A stretch of DNA of 64,000 nucleotides from the NCBI GenBank assembly GCA_026120035.1, contig JALRME010000016.1:62001-126000 (forward strand), in the 5' to 3' direction. Made by a program: the position numbers and the translations under genes. Below the pieces are notes generated by a model that was not told the DNA's origin, did no database searches, and worked only from the letters and a program-made list of their open reading frames with translations. Of this stretch, positions 31,627 through 40,936 are shown piece after piece. Origin of the DNA: Coleophoma eucalyptorum (lineage: Eukaryota; Ascomycota; Leotiomycetes; Helotiales; Dermateaceae). Numbering within the stretch: position 1 is the first letter of the stretch; each line of letters opens with the position of its first letter.

Positions 31627-32235
31627 TTAGCTTATGTACTCCAACAAGGACGGCCTGGTACCAAATACATCGCGCTTTTTGTAGGCTTGCGTTCCCATCT
31701 GAGCGGGCTCGGCCTCGCGTTTGTAGGCTTGCGTTCCCATCTGAGCGGGCTCGGCCTCGCGTTTGTAGGCTTGCGTTCCCATCTGAGCAGGCTCAGCCTC
31801 GCGTTTGTAGGCTTGCGTGCCCATCTGAGCGGGCTCGGCCTCGCGTTTGTAGGCTTGCGTGCCCATCTGAGCAGGCTCAGCCTCGCGTTTGTAGGCTTGC
31901 GTGCCCATCTGAGCAGGCTCAGCCTCGCGTTTGTAGGCTTGCGTGCCCATCTGAGCAGGCTCGGCCTCGCGTTTGTAGGCTTGCGTGCCCATCTGAGCGG
32001 GCTCGGCCTCGCGTTTGTAGGCTTGCGTTCCCATCTGAGCAGGCTCAGCCTCGCGTTTGTAGGCTTGCGTTCCCATCTGAGCAGGCTCAGCCTCGCGTTT
32101 GTAGGCTTGCGTTCCCATCTGAGCGGGCTCGGCCTCGCGTTTGTAGGCTTGCGTTCCCATCTGAGCAGGCTCGGCTGCTGGCGCCGCAACGACCAGAGCG
32201 ATGAGAGTAGCGAGAGCTGCAAGCGTGATCTTCAT
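31627..32235 (-). CDS. Kex2-processed repeat precursor, probable RiPP (dikaritin-type) precursor peptide
   Basis: 202 residues, no intron needed. Signal peptide at residues 1-18 (MKITLAALATLIALVVAA). Then 12 identical copies of the 14-residue unit EAEPAQMGTQAYKR (the last ends in KKR) and a 14-residue tail after the final KR. Each unit ends in KR, the Kex2 site, and begins with EA and EP pairs, as dipeptidyl-aminopeptidase trimming sites do in alpha-factor-like precursors. Kex2 cleavage would release a dodecapeptide; trimming of EA/EP could leave a shorter core ending in GTQAY. Dikaritin precursors have this layout with an aromatic residue in each core, here one Tyr. The five UstYa-type neighbours support that reading. 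An alpha-pheromone is less likely because no PGQP-like core is present. The product is unknown. Confidence 0.88.
   Translation of the reverse strand: MKITLAALATLIALVVAAPAAEPAQMGTQAYKREAEPAQMGTQAYKREAEPAQMGTQAYKREAEPAQMGTQAYKREAEPAQMGTQAYKREAEPAQMGTQAYKREAEPAQMGTQAYKREAEPAQMGTQAYKREAEPAQMGTQAYKREAEPAQMGTQAYKREAEPAQMGTQAYKREAEPAQMGTQAYKKRDVFGTRPSLLEYIS
31678..32175. repeat. 42-bp tandem repeat array inside the precursor gene
   Basis: Twelve units, each encoding the same peptide. Nucleotide differences are synonymous and occur at only a few sites (for example GCGGGCTCGG versus GCAGGCTCAG, and CGTTCCC versus CGTGCCC), which gives mosaic unit types. Confidence 0.95.
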
Positions 32236-33395
32236 GTTGCCTGCTAGAGGTAAGGATGGGCTTGAAGAAAGAAGATGTAAAAGATGATGTGAAAGATGAT
32301 ATTGAAGATGATGTTAAAGATGGTATGTGTGACGAAGAGAAGAAAAAACTGGTCTCGCGCGGACCTCAAGTACTTATGTCTAGGTCGTTATGGATGCCAT
32401 TAGGAATTTAAGCATCTGCGCGAACCAGATTAGCCGGAAGACAACGAGGAGTCGTAAGCCGTACCTTCAAGAAGCCGCACCTTAAAGCAGCAGCTTTGTG
32501 TGGACTGCTAGCTTCCAGCTCCTCTTGAACCGTCTGACTACATTGGCGTCACTTCGACTTGAATAACGTGAAGCGATGTTGTGGTCGGGGGTCGGGTCGA
32601 CGATGCCCACTGTAGCTAAGGGGGCGTAAGCTTACTCGGCTAAGTCCTCTGCTGAGTCTAGCAAAACCGTTGTTAACGTCGTATCTCGCTGACCGCTCTA
32701 ATTTAGCCCTTAGAATACATCCAATTGTACATGAGTTGATACCTTGTATCTAGGCAACTCAGTGGCACAGCGATATGTCTTATATATATTGTATAGTAAT
32801 GCATAGTACCTAGCAGATATGCAAATGCACCTGCTTGCTTTTTAAGGAAAAACGGCTCTATATTATGTTCTAATGTATTACTAGGTACACCTACCTACTA
32901 AAGCTTGTCGCCCGTTCGATGAACAGCCTTAATTACCTTAGAATATGTCCAATTGTACATGAGTTGGTACCTCGTATCTAGGCAACTCAGTGGCACAGCG
33001 ATGCATCTTATCTATATTGTATAGTAATGCATAGTACCTAGCAGATATGCTAATGCACCTGCTTGCTTTTTAAGGAAAAACGACTCTATATTATGTTCTA
33101 ATATATTACTAGGTACACCTACCTATCAAAGCAGCGAACAGCACCTTGGTTCGCTAGGCATATAAATAATAACCGCTCTGATTTAGGAGTTATATCCTCT
33201 TTCAGCCTGATCGTCTTAGTCATCCCTCCACCTTCATCATAATGTCCACAACCTCTCCTACACTTTGTACTTTGCATTTTGGTCATTCCAATCTCAGATA
33301 AGCCATTCAGAGAGACATCCACGCACTTTTCCATCCAAATGCCTTCTTCACCTACTGAGAGCACCATAGATCTTTTAGAGCCATCTTGTCGAGCT
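32236..33395. other. divergent intergenic region between precursor and UstYa-like protein B
   Basis: 1.16 kb between divergent genes, so it holds both promoters. Just upstream of the precursor start is a purine-rich GATGATGTGAAAGATGAT-type microrepeat (32,275-32,335). Its centre is taken up by the direct duplication at 32705-33133. No gene seen. Confidence 0.45.
32705..33133. repeat. direct duplication, two copies of about 197 bp
   Basis: 32705-32902 and 32937-33133 are about 90% identical, offset by 232 bases. They share CCAATTGTACATGAGTTG, ATCTAGGCAACTCAGTGGCA, GTAATGCATAGTACCTAGCA and TTGCTTTTTAAGGAAAAACG. Differences are mostly transitions. No terminal inverted repeats or coding frame. 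Confidence 0.85.
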
Positions 33396-34001
33396 ATGCA
33401 CTACGAGTACGCCAACATCGACGATCCAAAGCGAGCGCGGTGGCGGCAGTGGAGATGGAATATCACCTCAGCGATACTCATTGCAATTCTGTCGAGTATA
33501 GCAACATTCGGCATCACATCACTGCTATCGCATAGAGGCCTGGAAACTCAACCCGTCAGTTGTGGGAAGACATTCAAAGAGGCACACGATCATGGTTGCA
33601 CGTTTGATCCCCTCACGCTCACCTGGCTGCGTCCTGAATGTTCGCTGCATGGTCAAAAAGAGTTCCTAGAGTCCGCCGGCAGTGAGACGTGGCGATATTG
33701 GGAGAACAAGGACGGTAGTTTGGTCGAACTCGGAGGCTATGAATCACTTGTCCACCTTCCGCCTGGTTCTCTCTATTTGGCAACGTACGAGCAGTATCTG
33801 AGCCATTGTATGTGGATACTTTTACGAGCGCACCACGCGCTCGAATATGGGGAGCGCCTGGATTTCAGGACGATATCGTATGAACACTCAAAAGATTGTC
33901 TGGGCCTATTGTTGAAGGAGGCAAAGCGTGGTGTCGGAGAGAATCTCACACAAATTAGCACCCGTGCAGAGGCACCAGAAATAGGCTATGGTGTGTGCTA
34001 G
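33396..34001 (+). CDS. UstYa-like single-pass membrane protein B (paralogue of A, motifs altered)
   Basis: 201 residues from the ATG at 33396, chosen by alignment with paralogue A; longer starts at 33279 or 33339 are possible. One membrane helix (ITSAILIAILSSIATFGITS) and an outer domain closely similar to A: CGKTFKEAHDHGCTFDPLTL, TWLRPECSLHG, GGYESL. Both positions equivalent to HxxHC are changed: YLSHC in place of HLYHC, and HSKDC in place of HTRHC. If the motifs bind metal as in UstYa proteins, this copy may be inactive or may act as a partner subunit. The open frame itself is intact, which argues for a retained function. It is divergent from the precursor gene. Confidence 0.72.
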   Translation: MHYEYANIDDPKRARWRQWRWNITSAILIAILSSIATFGITSLLSHRGLETQPVSCGKTFKEAHDHGCTFDPLTLTWLRPECSLHGQKEFLESAGSETWRYWENKDGSLVELGGYESLVHLPPGSLYLATYEQYLSHCMWILLRAHHALEYGERLDFRTISYEHSKDCLGLLLKEAKRGVGENLTQISTRAEAPEIGYGVC

Positions 34002-34798
34002 ACCATTAATTGTATAGCTCTCAATTTACGAAATCTGAACAATTCTCAGTCTCTCTCTCACAGGCCAGCTCGTAAAAGCTATCATGCGTCACGACTCCCG
34101 CTAATATACGCTTACTCATTGATGACGATGTTGAGAGGGTAGGGATCCAACGAAAAAGAAAAGGGCACAGAAGTGGGGTGTCGTGATCAATTCGTGTAAA
34201 AAGTGGGAGTAATTAGTTGTAAAAGTCAAGTGCGTGGCACGGAAAAATAAGCTACTTCTAAAGGGTTAGGGTTAGGCTCGCCAACAACGATAGCGCAACG
34301 AGGGTAGCACTTAGAGGATGCTGCTGAGGTTTCCGCTTACTTTGCGATAGATCTTCCGCCAAGACAATGGGCGCGCTCGCTGATGCTGATACTAGCGCTA
34401 TACAGTACCTAAAAGCAGCCAGATATAGAGGCAGGCAGAGGGGCCAAAATCTGTACTTCAATGATATCCTGGTTTTCTGTGTCTAAGGATCAATTATATT
34501 GCTTACGCCCCACTCTATTACACCGCAAGTATTACGACTTCAGTCGATCAGGAAAAGCATCTGCCTGCTGGCTTGGGCCTTTTCCCTGTTCGGTTGAAAA
34601 TAGATCCTTCGTGTACTTGCTTGCACGAGGCTGAATTCGAGATTACGTCCGTCCTGCCTGCGCATACCGTCGGTCGATAGCGACTGTACCCTTCGTCAGC
34701 TCTCGAAGTTTGCGTCCTTAAGCCAGCCGAAACATACAGTGTTGAATTTATGTCTGATCAAAGACGAATCTCTTATAGCCTCAACAGCTGTGTTAACC
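34002..34798. other. intergenic, no gene seen
   Basis: Between two plus-strand cluster genes. Only a 67-codon antisense ORF without features. Confidence 0.35.
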
Positions 34799-35937
34799 AT
34801 GGAGAAGCTTCCATCATACACCATTCCGGCTTCAAAATGGAGATCAAAGTACGCGGAACTTGCTCAATCTAGCGACAATGAGCATGATGTCTGTCCTAGC
34901 TGCAGTCATTTACAGAACAGAGCACATTCAAGCAGCAAAAGATCATGGCTGGCTCTATGGACAATTGCTACCGTCCTCTTTGGCGTCTTGATAGTCTCTA
35001 TCCTGCTCCTGGCGAAGCAGTATACATTTCATTGCTCATGCGTGGGCGAGTCTTCTTGTCCCAGTTCCACTAGTCTACTGTCTGACCAGGCCTTCCCTCA
35101 CAGTGCGTTAAAGTCAGCAGAAGATATCGTGAATAGACATGACTGACATATTCGTAGTTCCCCTACGCCGAGTTGTTTGGAAGGAGGAGAAAGAGTTTGT
35201 CGATGCAGATCCGACAGATGGACAACATTGGGGAAATCCTGGCGACGAACCAGATCCCAAAGCGTGGACGGCGTGGGACGATATTTATGACGGTGAGCTA
35301 CTTTTGATCTTGACTCAAAGCAAGAAGCGTTTCGAATGCTGATGTCAATCTCCAAACAGGCTCATGGGTTTTGGTCGAGCCCGACGAGACGCTGGACATT
35401 CCCCCAGGCGTGCCAATCCAGAACTTCTCTGTGGAAGGAGGAGGCTCGTGGAGAACACCTAAGCACGGCTATTCTCCCTCCATCAATCACCAAATCCACT
35501 GTTTGGTGAGTTGTTCGCCAGCAAGACACCGAGGCGCAAAGAGTCTGACATTCAGTCACAGGGATGGATGAAGCACTATCTCATGCCTAGCAGGACCCAA
35601 GACATAGATTATGAGCATGCAAGTCACTGCGTCGAGTACATTCGTCATGTAGGACAATCCCAAGCTTGCTCTACTGCTTTATCAGCTGACCCGTAGCTAG
35701 GCCATCATGTGTCAAGGCGACCTGACCCTCGAGCAGCCCGAAAATCCCACCAGGTGGCATGTTGAATCTATAGCATATGATGAGACAGTGCATGTCTGTC
35801 GAGACTGGACGGCCCTGTCGAGTGCTCTCCGGGCAACGTCTTTGGGCTTTGAGTACGCTGAAGACCGCTCACTCCTACCCTTTGACAATTCCGATTGGCA
35901 GCCCGTGCGGCCGGTAGTTCCATTTGAAGCTATCTAG
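34799..35937 (+). CDS. UstYa-type (DUF3328) oxidase-like protein 2
   Basis: Five exons, 34799-35102, 35158-35292, 35360-35505, 35562-35648, 35701-35937, giving 302 residues with all phases consistent. The start at 34799 has a good ACCATGG context; the first exon's end at a GTGCGT donor was chosen because it alone keeps frame into RRVVWKEEKEF. One membrane helix (WTIATVLFGVLIVSILLL), then the canonical domain order: VVWKEEKEF, WTAWDDIYDG, NHQIHCL (first HxxHC), YEHASHCVEYIR (second HxxHC) and C-terminal CQGDLTLEQP. Both motifs are intact. Of the five relatives here this is the most typical UstYa protein, so it is the best candidate for the peptide-cyclising oxidase. Transcribed in line with paralogue B and protein C. 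Confidence 0.87.
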
Positions 35938-36050
35938 ATCACTTTTTGGGATCAGATCATTGATCAGGAGGGAAAGCCAAGATAATAATTGGTGAAGCCC
36001 AATGCACTGAACAAACGAGATGTCATTTCGGATTTAGAATCGTATATACT

Positions 36051-36458
36051 TTAGTCACCTTCAGCGAGGCTATCTAGAAAGCAGTGAATGAGAAATTTGT
36101 TAGGAGCAATCAGCAAAGTACTGTAGCGGCATGGTGTAACTATTTGCTTTACTGTCATCCTTCGCCAGAGGCATTCTCTGTCGCACACGTTGTGCACATA
36201 AGCATCAACTGAGCCGAGCACAAATTTCAAATCAGCTTGCCAATACGTTCTGAATAGGGAAGGCAACTTTGGCAATGCATGTCCGTCCACCTGAAGTTTG
36301 CTTATGGACCGCCTGTATCTATTCTGATAGCGATCATGCAACTCAAGCGAGCGACGTGACAAGTCGTTCTCTGGGCCAGGTTCAGCCGTAAGCTGGCGTG
36401 TTCTCCAAATCCCTTCCTTATCCGGTTGTCTCGGCTCATGACGTTGGCTGTCCTCCAA
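36051..36458 (-). CDS. unrecognised ORF, about 135 codons
   Basis: Open frame rich in charged residues (HEPRQPDKEGIWRTRQL, then RYQNRYRRSISKLQVDG, FRTYWQADLKFVLGS). It has no ATG at its start; the open frame continues upstream (YIKPGLKILEDSQ), so it would need another exon. No domain, signal peptide or membrane helix recognised. It may be a gene fragment or chance. Confidence 0.2.
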   Translation of the reverse strand: MEDSQRHEPRQPDKEGIWRTRQLTAEPGPENDLSRRSLELHDRYQNRYRRSISKLQVDGHALPKLPSLFRTYWQADLKFVLGSVDAYVHNVCDRECLWRRMTVKQIVTPCRYSTLLIAPNKFLIHCFLDSLAEGD

Positions 36459-36665
36459 AATCTTTAGACCTGGCTTGATATACGTAAGTAACGGTCTTGA
36501 ATACCGTACCGTAAATCGCAGGGGCTAGGTGCATTAGTTTGCGGCCAGGGACCCCCTGTAGATGTCATCAGCTAGATCTATAGCAGGCATGCTGTGCCCT
36601 CGCTCTAGTATTTACAAGTTGCAGCAATACGTAAAACACATCATGCATCGTTGGGTTTGTGGCAA

Positions 36666-36806
36666 TAGTGGGAGTTGGCGTTATCGCATAGGTCATGGAT
36701 GCATTGCAGATACGAGCAGTGTTGTGTGAGGTAAGTCTTACCTACCGGTTTGATATTGGATTCAAGGCTGTTGGTCCCTGCCCATACGGTGAGGCCAACT
36801 CCACTA
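36666..36806. repeat. MITE with TAGTGG-AGTTGGC terminal inverted repeats
   Basis: 141 bp bounded by TAGTGGGAGTTGGC and GCCAACTCCACTA, with imperfect inverted ends and TA at both edges. The ends match the fragment at 27041-27093. It lies just upstream of protein C and contains an in-frame ATG (36750) that should not be taken as that gene's start. Confidence 0.7.
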
Positions 36807-36878
36807 TTAGATTTCATCCGCCTTTCTCATAAGTGCTGTACTTCTTCTGTCGAACTTCAGCAGTTACACCACGATAAC

Positions 36879-37736
36879 ATGGCTATACTCTCGAATCCCT
36901 TTCGGTTTGGAAACCGTGCCTCTCAAACAATTATTTTATCGTCCGACAAGGACGGCGGCCCTGACGGCCATGATCGTAAAGCTTTGCTCGCCGGCGAGGA
37001 GGACGACTACGGAAGTGAAAGTGAAAGTGTTCCTTCGTATCGATCTACAACAAAGCACTGGCGTGTGATCAGTTTGTATGGCCTCGGCACCGCTTCTGCT
37101 CTCCTCATTGGGCTTCTCACATTGTGTTTCTTCTGGCACATAACCGTGCACAAATCTAAGTCGGCATCACACGAAATGCAACCATCCAGCATCATGACGT
37201 CGCCATTACATGAAACGCAACCATCCAGCATAATACCAGCAGAGATATTAAACGCCCTGGATGATGCCGAGGAATTAGAATCAGATTTTGATGAGAACAT
37301 ATTTGCAGACTGGCAAGACTGTGGTTCTAGTGTGGAAGAAGCCCGCGCAAAGGGATGCTTCTTCGACGTCATGCTCCACTCATGGATCAACCAAGAGTGC
37401 GCTGACAAGGAACTCATGGACGAATACCTCAACAAAGTACCCTATCACTGGTATCGAGACTGGAATTCCAAAGAAGAAATCACAGTTGATGAAATGAGAC
37501 TCGGCGAGCACGGGGTTGCTGCGGTGAAGCTGGAAGAACACGGCACACACTGCGCCTACGTGTTGGAGAAAAATATGAGGGCTCTCATGAATGGCAAGCC
37601 TCTTGCGCGCTCGATCTATTCCGTCAAGCATGCGGTGCACTGCCTCGGGCTTATAGTTGATCCCAGTACTATCCCAGGCGACTTCACTACTGTTGTCGTA
37701 GAATTTGATCAATGCGGCATTCCACATTTTGACTAA
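36879..37736 (+). CDS. UstYa-like single-pass membrane protein C
   Basis: 285 residues, no intron. The ATG at 36879 is preferred because the longer frame begins inside a MITE. A polar, acidic cytoplasmic head (ALLAGEEDDYGSESES) leads to a membrane helix (GLGTASALLIGLLTLCFFW), a stalk with two copies of a HEMQPSSI/HETQPSSI unit, and an outer domain of the A/B type: CGSSVEEARAKGCFFDVMLH, SWINQEC, then HGTHC and HAVHC, both intact HxxHC motifs. It is more distant from A and B than those are from each other. As the rightmost member, it closes the group centred on the repeat precursor. Role in peptide modification is inferred from motif and place. Confidence 0.75.
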   Translation: MAILSNPFRFGNRASQTIILSSDKDGGPDGHDRKALLAGEEDDYGSESESVPSYRSTTKHWRVISLYGLGTASALLIGLLTLCFFWHITVHKSKSASHEMQPSSIMTSPLHETQPSSIIPAEILNALDDAEELESDFDENIFADWQDCGSSVEEARAKGCFFDVMLHSWINQECADKELMDEYLNKVPYHWYRDWNSKEEITVDEMRLGEHGVAAVKLEEHGTHCAYVLEKNMRALMNGKPLARSIYSVKHAVHCLGLIVDPSTIPGDFTTVVVEFDQCGIPHFD

Positions 37737-38057
37737 AGGTTGAAGAGTGCGGTAGTTTAGCAGAAAGAGTAGTGGAGCGAAGAAGTAAAGAATCATCATC
37801 ATATATAATCTTCATGCCTGAAGCTGTGAGACTTGGAAAACATGACTCTGCCATGAAGCTGCCTTGATAACCTCTGAGCGCCTACCTACCAGAACCATTC
37901 TCGACGTAGCTTCCTTAAATTAGTAACTAGCCTGGAGCCGCCGCTCTCGTAGAAGAGCCACCTATCTACAATGTTCATTTCGAGGCATATATGCCTCCGG
38001 GTCATAGGCCAATCAGAACCCCAGTTATTTTGGCGGATTTTTATTTCTAGGGGATAG

Positions 38058-38597
38058 TGTAACAATCGCTCGGGTGTTATTCCTGAGTAACGAAAGCTGG
38101 TTGGTTAGTTAAGGTAGGAGCTTAAAGTATCAGGTGCAATTACTATTAAATAGTATATATTATAGTAGTCACAGTATACTTAAGTAGTTGCCTTAATATA
38201 TAAAGATACTATATTAAGTTAAGTATAAAGATTCTATCTAAGGAAATCTATTTATTTATATAGAACCTTCTTATTCCTTAATCTTAGTAATCTTAGCAAC
38301 TATTAAGATTAGTTATATAATATTAAATTATATAACTTAAATAGTCTAGATACCATACCGACACAAGCGAGCACGTCTCGCATTAGAGGTATATAAGAGT
38401 ATAGTAGTGAAGGGTTATCAGACTCTAAGCTTATAGGTCTAGTTCAAAGAATACAAAAAGGATTATAGTTATTAAATGAGAGTCCATAGCTATATGTATC
38501 CTTATTTCCCTGCTTCAGCTAATTGACGGTTCGGAGCCTAGGCGGAGTCTTAGGTTTAGTTATATGATTCTTATACTAGTATAGGCAAGCTGTTACA
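38058..38597 (-). mobile_element. LTR of a Ty3/gypsy-type element with internal remnant
   Basis: 540 bp with TGTAAC/GTTACA ends. Directly outside its right end, on the minus strand, is a polypurine tract (AAAGAAGGGGGGTAA). Before that is a frame ending GQINFLKKGGNVTA with an in-frame stop, which resembles the end of a gypsy pol. So it is the 3' LTR of a minus-strand element whose body is lost. No target duplication can be checked. Confidence 0.6.
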
Positions 38598-39250
38598 TTA
38601 CCCCCCTTCTTTAAGAAGTTGATTTGTCCTCAAATGAGGGTTGTCGGTTCTGAGGGTCTCCGGAGTTGTAGTTGTTCAGTGTTATTTTGTAGTGTTATTG
38701 GCGGATATAATCGATTGTAACAAAATCGTGAACAACAATAGTAATGACAATAGTAAGGGCCTATTGAAGAACAAGGGCGAGATCGATTAGAATTAATAAG
38801 GGTCGAGCTTATCCTAGAACGAAGTAGAAACTAATAATAACATGTTTCCTTTATCTATTCATATTGTCAATTTCTTTATTTATTACTATTGTCGACAATT
38901 CCTTTGTTAGACAACGTCTATAAATCCAGCGACGATCTCTAGTTTCTTGTCCTTTCTTTTTCAACCTTTACAAATATCAAACTTGTAAGTAAGAAGGCAC
39001 TCGGCTTAGTTTCGAAGTGTTTACTAACTTGGTCAAAGTTATATACAAAAAGCTAGACTCTTTGTAAGTACTTCCTAGTTACACTTTGTCGGGCCGGCGA
39101 TGTATTAGTAAGGTGCCGGGACCGTATAACTTAGCTAACATAATATATAGGAAATGCCTATCCCAACTCCCCCAGGAGCCCTTCCAGTGGCCCACCGGCT
39201 CTGCTGCGTGCGCTGCCTTTGGTAGAAGAAGACTGTTCCAGTATACGAGT

Positions 39251-39519
39251 TGTAAGAATCTGCCCTACTTAGTTGGATTATCCAGTATCAAGTCACGTGA
39301 CCACATGGCCAACATAAGCGAGTATGACCAGAGTCGGAGGGGTTTCGGATCCAGGAAGCATGCTTATAAGAGGGATATGACGTGGAAATTGGTTCTTTCT
39401 TCTGTTTCTTCTTATCTTTTTTGTGTCCTTCGTACGAGACCTATAAGATTTAGTCAATATAAGGTTATTGTGCTCCCAAACACCTCTATCCTGCCTTTGA
39501 TCAAACCTGTGTCCTTACA
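39251..39519 (+). mobile_element. LTR, family B, copy 3
   Basis: 269 bp from TGTAAGAATC to GTCCTTACA, clearly the same family as the copies at 17042 and 19173 (shares GTCCTTCGTACGAGACCTAT and CCAAACACCTCTATCCTGCC). Flanks CGAGT and TTACA do not match, so this copy has no target duplication and may be a rearranged or recombined end. Confidence 0.8.
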
Positions 39520-39845
39520 TTACACAAAAAAGATCACGCCCACCGGGGACGGCCTGCTGCAATATCCCAATTCGAGATTCCAATCCGTATCAGAGGACAT
39601 TCGGTGTCGCCTCACCATTGGAACTCAAATAGCTGTGATTCCCGAGATCTCACAGACAGCTGGTGAATCAGGGTTTGATTCTGTAGAGAGCAGCCAGTAG
39701 AAGTCGTTAGTGCTTAACGCCAAAGAGAGTATTCAGAGACTCTTAAGAACCCCCTCCAACAGAGGAAATTGTCAAGAAAGAAGTGGAAACAGTCAAGAGG
39801 ACCTATCTATTCTTTTTCAAACACCTACCCCGAAAGTGCTCCGAA

Positions 39846-40307
39846 TCAGAGCTCATTGGTGTTGGCAATTAAATAATCAAAGTAAGCGTTGGTAAGTGCC
39901 TTATGAAGTATAGCACGGCGAAGCTCAATGGAAAGTTGAACGACCATTCCGCGTACTAACTCAAATGCTTCCAGCGTAACAAGGTCACCATAGAAGCGTA
40001 GCTCTCGCAAGCTGGCTACCGACTTGATCACTAATGAAAGCATCTGTATATCACCTGCTAGAAATGCAACCCCGTAGTTGACAGCCTCGATTCTCGTAAT
40101 GTGTGCGCTTTGCTTATAAGCTACGACAATAGCCGTAATTAACGAGATCGTACTAGAAGAACATATTTTCAGATCCTTTGTAGGGCCTATGAGACTTAGA
40201 TCCTCCCCTTGATCACCTATTCTATAGTACCTGCTTCGTAAAATAGTATAATTGCCAATATTATATGGAAAATTGTCACGCGGTAGCTGTATAGCTATAG
40301 AAGTCAT
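39846..40307 (-). CDS. unrecognised ORF, 153 codons
   Basis: Open frame from MTSIAIQLPRDNFPY to YFDYLIANTNEL, with a fairly normal amino-acid mix (ELRFYGDLVTLEAFELVRGM). No domain, signal or membrane helix recognised. It lies in repeat-rich sequence and may be a fragment of an old gene. Confidence 0.25.
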   Translation of the reverse strand: MTSIAIQLPRDNFPYNIGNYTILRSRYYRIGDQGEDLSLIGPTKDLKICSSSTISLITAIVVAYKQSAHITRIEAVNYGVAFLAGDIQMLSLVIKSVASLRELRFYGDLVTLEAFELVRGMVVQLSIELRRAILHKALTNAYFDYLIANTNEL

Positions 40308-40785
40308 CCACCCTATATCGTTCCAATGGCTTAGTGACTAGTTAAGGTTTAGTCTAGAACTACTTACGGTAGTATACTTACGAAGGGTATTAGTATTAGG
40401 AGTTTTTCTACTATATTAGATAGTACTATCTAGTTAGCGACCGGTTGTAGACTAGACTTAACGATATACTTATCGTAATTATAGGGTATCGTACTACGAG
40501 TAGCGAGTCTATAAATATTAGTAACTAGTATACAACCGGATTATAAGAGGGAAGAGTATCTCGTATGCTTTAATAACGAGGTCGTAGGTTATATCTTTGA
40601 TCTTCGACCAAACTATAGCCGGTTAGTAACTAGATCCCGATTGGTTAGGAACCATATTCCGTAGGGCTTATAGATAGCGTCGGCCTTATAATGAATGGTT
40701 TCCTTCGTTATAATAGGTAACTAGTTTACGACCGATTAGTATCTAGTCTTTCAATAGGGGTAAAGGTAAGCTAGGGTGAAGATGA

Positions 40786-40889
40786 GCGTAGCTATAAAGG
40801 CTATATACATCAGCTTGGATGTATAGGCTATATCACCCTACTATATAGCCTACGCATCCAAGCTAATGCATATAGCCTTTATAGTTACG
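40786..40889. repeat. large inverted repeat (hairpin), arms about 46 bp
   Basis: The left arm around GCTATAAAGGCTATATACAT and the right arm ending ATATAGCCTTTATAGTTACG pair over about 46 bases with only five or so mismatches, all transitions, and a loop of about 8 bases. AT-rich, no ORF. Confidence 0.8.
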
Positions 40890-40936
40890 TAGGAAGGTAA
40901 ATTATAATAATTATATGTTTACATGAATATAGAAAT

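Larger units (their letters stand above)
35938..36878. other. intergenic region with MITE and one doubtful ORF
   Basis: Holds the 3' end of the UstYa gene, the MITE at 36666-36806 and an unrecognised minus-strand ORF, both listed separately. Confidence 0.35.

Noticed and set aside
31678..32175. CRISPR-like array
   Set aside because: Units are contiguous 42-bp coding repeats without unique spacers, in a eukaryotic gene.
31627..32235. Alpha-factor-type mating pheromone precursor
   Set aside because: The layout (signal, EA, KR) fits, but the repeated peptide has no PGQP-like pheromone core and the neighbours are UstYa-type. Kept only as a less likely alternative.
31632..32247. Long ORFs in other frames and on the plus strand across the precursor repeats
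   Set aside because: They are open only because the 42-bp repeat has no stops in those frames; none has a signal peptide plus processing sites.
36750..36878. Longer N-terminus for UstYa-like protein C
   Set aside because: The extra 43 codons begin inside a MITE and have no counterpart in paralogues; the ATG at 36879 is preferred.
39086..39700. 204-codon plus-strand ORF
   Set aside because: It runs through the family B LTR and reads LTR sequence as protein; no domain.
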